From contig NC_081413.1 in NCBI RefSeq assembly GCF_030272615.1, positions 443,077,038 to 443,141,037 of the forward strand: a stretch of DNA of 64,000 nucleotides. The letters are read 5' to 3'. Both the position numbers and the translations under genes were made by a program. Source of the stretch: Cryptomeria japonica. Lineage: Eukaryota; Streptophyta; Pinopsida; Cupressales; Cupressaceae. Of the stretch, positions 56,830 to 64,000 are shown in pieces. Position 1 is the first letter of the stretch; each line of letters begins with the position of its first letter. Under the pieces are notes generated by a model. That model was given only the letters and a program-made list of their open reading frames with translations. It did no database searches and was not told where the DNA came from.

Positions 56830-58371
56830 ATTTTTACTGATCCATTGCCTTCTCATACCTCTAATGCAATTGAGGCTAATGACTCCTCTCTTTCATCTGA
56901 TGGTCTTGTGTCTATGACTTCGAATGTGATTAACTTTGTAGAGCAGCAAGAAATCCCTAAAGAACCTTCCATCACATTTAATTCTAGTGAAACCATTAGA
57001 GCACCTGATGGTCCTTTATACATAGTTGCAAAAGTTAAGAATATACCTTGCCGTGGAGTGCTTATTGATCCTTCATGCATGGTTAATGTTATTACTGAAG
57101 AATTTCTTTTTACTTTGCAATTGAATCAAGTGATATATGACAAAACAGATGTGATTGTGAAACTATTTGATGCATTTTCTTCTCCTGCAATGGGTTCTAT
57201 TACATTGCCTATTGAGGTCCATAATAAATCCCTTGATGTGAACTTTGCTATTATTCCTTCTTCCGAACAATTTCGTGTGAAGCTTGGCTATCCTTGGCTA
57301 TCTTCCATGAAAGCTATTGCTTCTCCTATTCATAAGTGTTTAAAATTTCCCCATAATGGTGAAGTTGTTACTATCAATCATAGTCTCTTTAAACCAGCTG
57401 AAAGAACCTCTAGTGTTCCTATTGATTACTTTTGGCCTAAACAATTCCAATCTCTTCCTCCGCGAAGTGATCATCTTTTCAAATCTTATCAAAAGTGGAA
57501 AACAGATATGATCCTATGTTTAAGTGAACCTAGAACACCTAAACTTGACATTCCTATCATTCTTGAGAAGGAAATTCTTCCTTTGAAAGATAAAACTAAT
57601 GTCTTTCCCCAAGAAGATGCCCAACCCGTCCCCATGGATGTAACTATGTCTATGCCTAATAAATCTTTTAAGAGTAGATCTATACCTCCTCGTCATGATG
57701 GACTTGGTCTTCTCCCTAAACCAAAAATTCCTCCTTTATATGGAGCAGTTCCTCCTCCTACCTTTTATAGAGAGAAGAGACCTTCTTCTTCTCCTATTAT
57801 TCAACCGAAGAGACCACAACCTAAACACCCAAGTGCTAAGGATGAGAACATTCCTCCTCCTCAATCTTCTCCACTTCCTACTAAGACTAGACGAAATCGT
57901 TCTGCACGTGAACGCCGGCGAAAGCGTCGCCTTAGAGCTCAAACTTTACACTCTCCAAAAACACCTTCAACAAGCATTATTCCATTTTCTCCTCAGCCGG
58001 ATATTGAGCCTAAATCTCCTAAACATAAGATGCATGATGGTCTTGATCCTGTGCGAGTTAAAGATCCTATTTTTATAAATCTTGATGATGATATAGATGA
58101 AAATGTTATTCATGATGAAAATGTTACTCCTCTTGCTTCTGATAGTGAATATGAACTTGTTGATGTTGACAACCATTTATCTAATGAATTTTCTAAAGCA
58201 CTTATCCTAGCTCCTAGACAAGAACAATGTGGCTCGGAACATGAACATAGCCCTTGTTTGGATCTTGTGATAGCTCCATCTGCGGTGTTGGATGTTCCTC
58301 CTCTAGCGTGTTCCCTGCCTTCCCGAAACATTGATCAGCAAGATCGGGGGGTAGATGACGTGCTAGACTAG
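56830..58371 (+). CDS. Element C protease-like protein with charged tail
   Basis: In frame with gag after the TAG; the first Met is at 56845 (508 codons). A retropepsin-like region spans about 57000-57400, with VLIDPSCMVNVI at the active-site position, then FAIIPSS and LGYPWLSSMKA. The expected catalytic D-T/S-G is D-P-S (Asp codon 57067), so peptidase activity is doubtful. The tail is Pro-rich, then strongly basic (RRNRSARERRRKRR, about 57890-57935, a possible nuclear-localisation or RNA-binding patch), then acidic (NLDDDIDENVIHDEN). The protein stops at TAG 58369-58371 with no RT after it. Function of the tail is unknown. Confidence 0.82.
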   Translation: MFTDPLPSHTSNAIEANDSSLSSDGLVSMTSNVINFVEQQEIPKEPSITFNSSETIRAPDGPLYIVAKVKNIPCRGVLIDPSCMVNVITEEFLFTLQLNQVIYDKTDVIVKLFDAFSSPAMGSITLPIEVHNKSLDVNFAIIPSSEQFRVKLGYPWLSSMKAIASPIHKCLKFPHNGEVVTINHSLFKPAERTSSVPIDYFWPKQFQSLPPRSDHLFKSYQKWKTDMILCLSEPRTPKLDIPIILEKEILPLKDKTNVFPQEDAQPVPMDVTMSMPNKSFKSRSIPPRHDGLGLLPKPKIPPLYGAVPPPTFYREKRPSSSPIIQPKRPQPKHPSAKDENIPPPQSSPLPTKTRRNRSARERRRKRRLRAQTLHSPKTPSTSIIPFSPQPDIEPKSPKHKMHDGLDPVRVKDPIFINLDDDIDENVIHDENVTPLASDSEYELVDVDNHLSNEFSKALILAPRQEQCGSEHEHSPCLDLVIAPSAVLDVPPLACSLPSRNIDQQDRGVDDVLD

Positions 58372-58533
58372 TTACATTAGCATGGCACATTCTCTCCCCC
58401 TCTCTTTTGTTACTTCTTCTATATATTCTCATTCTTCTATTTGTTGTCCTTAGTGTTGTCTACTTGAGGACGATGCAAAGCATTGAGATCTCTTTGGTCT
58501 CTCTCATGTTGACTCAAAAGACACATGTGTTCC

Positions 58534-59024
58534 TGTTGGTGTAAATAATTATTCATCATGGATATTATTACACTTACTTAAGTTTACTTAGGATAATGCA
58601 TTTCATAGTAGTTTGGATATGAGACACTTGGGTGTTTGTGCCACATTGGGATAGTGTGTGTAGGAGAAATTCCACCTCTTATGGTGTTGATCTTGTTATT
58701 ACACTATCATATCCACTTATTGTGGAGTGATAATTCCACCTTCGGTGGGTGATCCACCTCATGTGGAATATTATATTATTTCTCCTACCTACCCACACCT
58801 ATTTCCTACCTACCCTTGTTTCTTATTGAGCCACATGTCATGTTTGTGTGCTCATACATATCCCTAGCCTTGCCTATATAAGCAGGCTCATCTACATTGT
58901 ATGTAACAACTATTGAACAATCATTGATCATTTTCTATTGATGAGAATACAGTTTATTCTTATCCCATATTATGTCTCTTTCATGTACATTTCAATGACT
59001 TCTTGATCTTGGCAAAATCCAACA
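58534..59024 (+). repeat. Element D 5' LTR
   Basis: 491 bp, TGTTGGTGTAAATAAT to AAATCCAACA. TATATAA at 58875-58881. Confidence 0.96.
58875..58881 (+). promoter_or_regulatory. TATA box in element D LTR
   Basis: TATATAA within gcctatataagcagg; the second copy is at 63624-63630 in the 3' LTR. Transcription would start some 30 bp downstream and give R of roughly 110 bp. Confidence 0.7.
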
Positions 59025-59037
59025 TGGTATCAGAGCT
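59025..59037 (+). other. Element D primer-binding site
   Basis: TGGTATCAGAGCT directly abuts the LTR end CAACA; tRNA-iMet type. Confidence 0.93.
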
Positions 59038-60776
59038 ATTGGAGCTTCATTGATTCATCTTGAAAAGGCATTATTGTGACGTCAAGAGGCAGATCTGAGG
59101 AGCATCGTCATTTGGAGGCGTCCTAGACCAGATCCGACCTCTCCATTGCGTCCGGAAGGCCATTTCCATAAATTTTGACTATAAAGTTGGCCTATTTTGG
59201 TGAGGAAAAATTTTTTCCCCAATTTTGCTATTCGTACGGATTTTCGAATTTTATATATATTTTTTCAAAAAAAAAATTTTCAATTTTCGAAATTTGCTTT
59301 CGAAAATCAAAAATCAAAAAAAAATTCAAAAAAAATCGAAAAAAAATTGAAAAGGAAAAGCAAAAAAAAAAAAAATCAAAAAAATAGAAAAATTTTGGTT
59401 TGGGGGTCCGCAGACCCCCGCACCCCCGTGCTGTACCCGTTGTGCAGGTTTCCCGTCCTCCACCTGACAGCACCGTACACCGCGCTGCCGCCCGAGCCGC
59501 GTCCTATTCCAGCTGCCCGGCGCCTCGTCCCCGGCCCTCGCCTCCGCAGCTCCCCCGGCGCCTCCCGCGTCCTCTCCTCCTGGCGCCCGCTGCGACCTCC
59601 GTCTCCCAACGCCGCCCAGCACCTGGCGCCACCTCCGCCAGCGCTGCTTCCTCCAGCGCCACTCCGGCTTCGGCTCCGTCCGCGGCTCCTCGGGCTCCGC
59701 TCTCAGCAACGCCTCCCGGCCGCTCCCTGCAGGACTCGCCGCTCCTCCGCGTTGGTCCTGCCACCTCCCGCAGGACCCTCGGTCTCCGGGAACCGCCACG
59801 CAGACAACAGGTGCCACGTCACCCAGACACATCCGCCACCTGCACAGTCTGCTCAGCGCGCTCGGCCACCTCATCCGCCACGTCGGACTTTCCGTACGAA
59901 CACGTCAGCTTACCCGTACAGACACATCACCGTACGGAAGCCAGGTCAGCGCGCCACATCATCGCCTAGTCAGCCTACACAGTCATCATCCGTACAGTAC
60001 GGAATATCCGATCAGTCTGCCACGTAATCCGTCCGTACGGTACGGACGCCCAGTCAGCCAGGCAGCGAAGTTTTGGCGACGGTCATACGGCCGTCAAATT
60101 TAACCCAGTGAATTGCTGACGTCAGCGCCACATCAGCAGGGTTTGGAAATTTTTTGACCCCCTCTCATTTGCATTTTTGATTTTGCAGTTCAACTTCAAA
60201 TGGCCATAACTTGCTCATTTTTGCTCCTTTTTGGGTGCAATTTTTTTTGAAATGGGCTAGAATTTCGTGCTCTCCGCAGTGGTGAAAGAATTTTTTGATT
60301 TTGATGCACGGATTTTTCAGAAAATGCAGTTTTTGGTGACTGTCCCTGAGTAATCCCTATTTTTGCAACTTCAGAGGCTTCGTTTGGGGTCATACGACCT
60401 CCTTTTCAGGTGCCGTTTTTTTTGAAAGTGCGTATTTTTTTGTCTACTTTCACATGATGCTATCAGATTGATGTCATTGTAAGTAGAAATTGTACTTTCA
60501 GATTTAGGCCATTTTTGGCTCTCTTGGTACTTGTATATTGGCTTGAATCTCAGTTAGATTCATTGCATTATTGATTGAAGTCTCTTGTATCTCAATTGAG
60601 AAGTTGTAAAATTTGCATCAGAAGTCCACTTTGCCTTGTTTTGCAAGTGGCTCATTGTAATCGCACTAAGTATAAAGTGCCAAAATCATCACTTTTGGGG
60701 GGGTACTTTGATTGATTGAATTTGGGGGGTGTCTCTTGTGCTTTTGTGCTCTTGTATTCTTTCCTTTTTTGCTGCT
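59038..60776 (+). other. Element D leader with GC/CpG-rich block
   Basis: The leader is T/A-rich to about 59395. From 59400 to 60110 it is very GC-rich and CpG-dense, unlike everything around it. The right part (59890-60110) repeats the palindromic word CCGTACGG and variants, including a perfect palindrome near 60029-60045 (GTCCGTAC, G, GTACGGAC). Open frames through the block on both strands are a consequence of high GC and have no family signature. 60110-60776 returns to T-rich sequence with the ggccataacttgctcattttt phrase. Confidence 0.75.
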
Positions 60777-63059
60777 ATGAGTTCTTCTAAGTTTCCTCTC
60801 TTAACTCCACATAACTATGCTACTTGGAAAATTGATGCATGGAGTAAACTTATGGAAAAAGGACTCACTCATTACATTGATGGAACTATTGTTGCTCCAG
60901 CTGATCCTAAGGCTGATCCAGTTGGTCACTTAGATTGGCTCACTAAAAATATCATGGCAATTGGTACCTTAAGAAAGTATGTATCAAAGGATCTCATTTT
61001 TCATATTGAGAAATGTACTCTAATCAAGGATGCTTGGCAAAAGTTTCAAGACTTGTATGGTCAAGTTGATGAGATTAGGGGATATCAAATTGATAGTGAT
61101 CTCACCATGTTAGATCCCAAGAACTTTGATACTATACAAGATTATGTCACTAAGGCAAATGAGTTGAGGGCACAACTCAAAGATTGTGGCATTGATAAGA
61201 AGGATACTCAATTGATATTCAACTTGATAGGGAAGCTTCCACAAGAATATGCAGCATTTGTTTCTAGTTTCCAAACTCATAGGATGACAATGGGTTCAAG
61301 CTACAAAATGCCTACATTTGATGCTTTCAATGAAATGTTGATGATGGAACAAACTAAGTTGATAAGCATGGGCATTCTTAAGACTTCTTCTAAGTCTCAA
61401 GCATTGGTGGCAACTCAAGGAAACAAAGGAAATCAAGGAAAGGACAACTCAAACAAGAAGAAATGGCAATCAAAGCCTAAAGATAAAGCATCATCTTCTC
61501 CACAACAAGGAGATTCATCTTCTTCCAAGAAAGATAATTCACCAAAGAGAGAGAGACCTACTTGTGCTTATTGTAAAAAGATTGGTCATGAGGAACATCG
61601 TTGCCATACTAAGAAGATTGATGAGCTCACACATATCATCAAAAAGCATAACATTGATTTGCCTAAAGTCTACAAGAAGGATGATTCATCAACTTCCACT
61701 TCCTCACATTCAAAAGGAAAAGGGCAAGCATTCATGGCTTCTACAAGTGGAAAGACTCACTCTTTTGGAACAAGAAAAGGAAAAGCTCTATGTGCTACAA
61801 CAAATCATACTTCAGAGAGATGGCTTCTAGATTCAGGGGCTTCTCATCATATGGCATCTTCACAATCTATGTTCTCTACATTTGAGCCTTGCACCATGCC
61901 ACAGATTTTGATGGGCAATCATACATACATGGATGTGATTGGGAAAGGATCTATTGACATTGGGGATAACTCCTTCAATGATGTGTTGTGTGTACCCCAC
62001 TTGACAAACAATCTCCTTTCTATCTATCAAATCACACATGGCGCAACTAAGAGAGTTGTGGAGTTCACACCTGACTCAGTTTTTATTAGAGACATGGAGA
62101 CTAGAGCTATCATTGCGACTGGGGTGGTTGATCATGCATCTCGGTTATACTCCTTTTCAGATTTTGTTGATGATGATGATTTCACATTTGATGATTCTAC
62201 ACATGTTGATCACACTTATTGTGATGATTCAGATTTTGAGGAGAACTTTGGACACTTGAATTTGGGGATTCTCACATGTAACCCAGTTCTTGAGTCTTGT
62301 ATTCCATCTTCTCATATTGATATCACATCACCTATTGTACCTGATGATGCAGATAGTGCGACAGTTTTGCCTACATGTGATTCAGTGCAGCAGGATATAC
62401 ATTGTCTTCCAGCTTTAGATTCATGGGATGATTACATGACAGATATTGCAGGTTTGTTTGTGGAATCCTACATTGCAGATTTGGGAGACATCATTGATGA
62501 CATACATCTTCTCTTTGATGAAGATGATCCTTCTTCGATTGTTGCGAGGGCACACTCTGACCCTCTTGTTCATTCTCTACATGATCATTCTTTCGAGGTT
62601 GACATGATTGTGGATACTTATGTACAGCAGTTGGAGGAGGTCTCTTTATTCTTTGAGGAGACACATGAGTCTTTGGATATTGTTCTACATCCATCTCCAC
62701 TAGATGTTGGAGTTCCTTTTTCAGCAGTATGGCACAGTTTACCATCTTTGGAAGGGGTATCTTTCAACATCGACATGGGGACACTTGAGCAGTTTTCAGA
62801 GATTCCTTTCATCATGAGTTTTCTTCATACATCTTCCCTTCATGATTGGGGAGACTTCATGGATACACCTTTGGTTTTGTTTCTTCCTAAGGGGAGGAAT
62901 GTTGTTCGACGTTCGTGGAGCAGTTTCTTCATACATCGAGCTTCTATCATTGGTGCAGATTCTTCATTGAGGGATGATCACAGTTTGACTTCTCTTCTTC
63001 TCTCGTATGGGGGGGACCTTTTCCTCACATGGGGTTTTGTTCCTCACATACTTCTTTGA
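60777..63059 (+). CDS. Element D Gag-protease protein with long acidic tail
   Basis: ATG 60777 is chosen because it opens the classic copia Gag start (MSSSKFPLLTPHNYATWK); the open frame upstream uses no ATG. The protein has 760 codons. Residues 1-230 are the UBN2-type copia Gag (LIKDAWQKFQDLYG, FNLIGKLPQEYAAF). A Lys/Ser-rich linker follows, with a CCHC knuckle near residue 263 (CAYCKKIGHEEHRC). The protease near residue 349 has WLLDSGASHHM, with the catalytic D-S-G intact. A further ~300 residues are Asp/Glu/His-rich (FVDDDDFTFDD, ADLGDIIDDIHLLFDEDD) and resemble no copia domain I know. The expected integrase zinc finger and core are absent. Intact, probably translatable. Confidence 0.92.
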   Translation: MSSSKFPLLTPHNYATWKIDAWSKLMEKGLTHYIDGTIVAPADPKADPVGHLDWLTKNIMAIGTLRKYVSKDLIFHIEKCTLIKDAWQKFQDLYGQVDEIRGYQIDSDLTMLDPKNFDTIQDYVTKANELRAQLKDCGIDKKDTQLIFNLIGKLPQEYAAFVSSFQTHRMTMGSSYKMPTFDAFNEMLMMEQTKLISMGILKTSSKSQALVATQGNKGNQGKDNSNKKKWQSKPKDKASSSPQQGDSSSSKKDNSPKRERPTCAYCKKIGHEEHRCHTKKIDELTHIIKKHNIDLPKVYKKDDSSTSTSSHSKGKGQAFMASTSGKTHSFGTRKGKALCATTNHTSERWLLDSGASHHMASSQSMFSTFEPCTMPQILMGNHTYMDVIGKGSIDIGDNSFNDVLCVPHLTNNLLSIYQITHGATKRVVEFTPDSVFIRDMETRAIIATGVVDHASRLYSFSDFVDDDDFTFDDSTHVDHTYCDDSDFEENFGHLNLGILTCNPVLESCIPSSHIDITSPIVPDDADSATVLPTCDSVQQDIHCLPALDSWDDYMTDIAGLFVESYIADLGDIIDDIHLLFDEDDPSSIVARAHSDPLVHSLHDHSFEVDMIVDTYVQQLEEVSLFFEETHESLDIVLHPSPLDVGVPFSAVWHSLPSLEGVSFNIDMGTLEQFSEIPFIMSFLHTSSLHDWGDFMDTPLVLFLPKGRNVVRRSWSSFFIHRASIIGADSSLRDDHSLTSLLLSYGGDLFLTWGFVPHILL

Positions 63060-63273
63060 GAGTTCTCTTGTATAGCTTTCATCTCTCTTTTGGGGGAGGG
63101 TTTTTTTCCCATTGGGTTTTTCTCTCTTTCCCCACTTTGTGAGAGATTTCATTGCATTGGTTTGCATGCATTTGCATTTGTGCATGGGTACCTAACATGG
63201 CCTCGTAGCCGGGACCCATCTTGCATTGCTTAGTTGCATTGTAGACTTAAGTGCATTCCCCTAAGTTGCACTT
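63060..63273 (+). other. Element D 3' untranslated region
   Basis: T-rich sequence with gggtacctaacatggcctcg, similar to the 3' region of element B (about 52075-52110). Confidence 0.6.
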
Positions 63274-63282
63274 AAGGGGGGG
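63274..63282 (+). other. Element D polypurine tract
   Basis: AAGGGGGGG immediately before the 3' LTR. Confidence 0.9.
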
Positions 63283-63773
63283 TGTTGGTGTAAATAATTA
63301 TTCATCATGGATATTATTACACTTACTTAAGTTTACTTAGGATAATGCATTTCATAGTAGTTTGGATATGAGACACTTGGGTGTTTGTGCCACATTGGGA
63401 TAGTGTGTGTAGGAGAAATTCCACCTCTTATGGTGTTGATCTTGTTATTACACTATCATATCCACTTATTGTGGAGTGATAATTCCACCTTCGGTGGGTG
63501 ATCCACCTCATGTGGAATATTATATTATTTCTCCTACCTACCCACACCTATTTCCTACCTACCCTTGTTTCTTATTGAGCCACATGTCATGTTTGTGTGC
63601 TCATACATATCCCTAGCCTTGCCTATATAAGCAGGCTCATCTACATTGTATGTAACAACTATTGAACAATCATTGATCATTTTCTATTGATGAGAATACA
63701 GTTTATTCTTATCCCATATTATGTCTCTTTCATGTACATTTCAATGACTTCTTGATCTTGGCAAAATCCAACA
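63283..63773 (+). repeat. Element D 3' LTR
   Basis: 491 bp, apparently identical to 58534-59024. Confidence 0.96.
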
Positions 63774-63778
63774 GTTCC

Positions 63779-64000
63779 CTTCTTCTAGGTGACCTTCCTT
63801 GATTGGGGAATGAAGAACAATTATGCATACATACATATGATATATACATGACTTATCATACAGCATACTGACCCCGAGGAAAGCAAAGTCACCTCGTGCT
63901 TTGTGTTTGTGTTCATTATCCTTAGGTTTATCTCATACTTGGGGGCTAAATCTTTGCGATAATGTGCTCCTTTCCTTTCTCATTTTCTATGTGTATCACT
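63779..64000 (+). other. Element C 3' internal sequence, resumed
   Basis: Continues element C after the D insertion. It contains cttgggggctaaatc near 63940, similar to sequence found just before 3' LTRs of Ty3 elements, but the LTR itself is not in the window. Confidence 0.6.

Larger units (their letters stand above)
58534..63773 (+). mobile_element. Element D: young gag-protease copia-like retrotransposon
   Basis: Two 491-bp LTRs (58534-59024 and 63283-63773) that look identical on reading, TSD GTTCC at 58529-58533 and 63774-63778, PBS, a GC-rich leader, one intact ORF and a PPT. Total 5,240 bp. It lacks integrase, RT and RNase H. Identical LTRs and an open ORF point to a very recent insertion, mobilised in trans by an unknown autonomous copia element. 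Confidence 0.95.
52483..64000 (+). mobile_element. Element C: Ty3-like gag-protease retrotransposon, 3' end outside window
   Basis: Begins with a 1,280-bp LTR (52483-53762), then PBS, a 1.2-kb leader, a Gag ORF, an in-frame TAG, and a protease-like plus low-complexity ORF ending at 58371. The 3' internal sequence is interrupted by element D (58534-63773) and resumes at 63779. The 3' LTR was not reached. No RT, RNase H or integrase lies between protease and the 3' region, so it is non-autonomous. Its left TSD would be GGTAG (52478-52482), which cannot be checked here. Confidence 0.85.

Noticed and set aside
59197-60027. 276-codon + ORF and 182-codon - ORF through the GC-rich leader of element D
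   Set aside because: Stops are rare in GC-rich DNA; products are Pro/Arg/Ala-rich on both strands, upstream of the true gag start, and lack family signatures.
60729-60776. N-terminal extension of the element D ORF
   Set aside because: The upstream open frame contains no ATG; ATG 60777 begins the typical copia Gag N-terminus.

Overview
This is a repeat-dominated piece of plant nuclear DNA with no ordinary housekeeping gene, rRNA, tRNA or CRISPR. The retroelement families (Ty1/copia with PBS TGGTATCAGAGC, Ty3-type with TGTAGACAC-type LTRs, an RNase H-bearing L1-type LINE), the deep nesting and the abundance of long non-autonomous LTR elements suggest a large-genome seed plant, most likely a gymnosperm or conifer. 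That assignment is inference; nothing in the window proves the species.

Layout. 1-4505 is a pyrimidine-rich satellite with a ~781 bp higher-order period, holding a solo LTR (370-1149, TSD CTCAT). 5392-47366 holds two old intron-bearing genes: a transposase-like gene on + (5392-6704 continued at 38502-40318) and a convergent gene on - (47366-45365). Between them are an exact 359-bp tandem array (40535-44600) and a 110-bp triplication. The + gene is split by a nested stack. A LINE (6705-12630 plus 38172-38477, 24-bp TSD) sits in its coding sequence. The LINE is split by LTR element O (12631-38166, TSD GTGTC). O is split twice, by a Ty1/copia element (19586-26950, TSD TCCAA) and by Ty3-like element A (28300-37811, TSD TGCAT/CGCAT).

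A second stack runs off the right edge. A fragment of an O-family LTR (50007-50208) is hit by short element B (50209-52482). B's 3' LTR is hit by Ty3-like element C (52483 to beyond 64000). C is hit by copia-like element D (58534-63773, TSD GTTCC), whose two 491-bp LTRs look identical and whose 760-codon ORF is intact, so D is the youngest insertion.

Functional theme. The only elements with reverse transcriptase are the LINE and the inner copia, and both are broken by stops. The five other elements (O, A, B, C, D) show no RT, integrase or RNase H. Four of them instead carry Gag-like zinc-knuckle proteins joined to unusual extra ORFs. Element O is the strangest: it has a coiled-coil protein with four tandem CCHC knuckles, then a long sense ORF and a convergent antisense ORF that share one architecture (N-terminal TGL-containing domain, charged middle, coiled-coil end). 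Element C carries seven related GGAC...GTCC hairpins in its LTR and leader. These are the best candidates for an undescribed non-autonomous retroelement biology. Coordinates of termini come from direct reading of TSDs, LTR ends, PBS and PPT; homology statements are from memory of families, not from searches.
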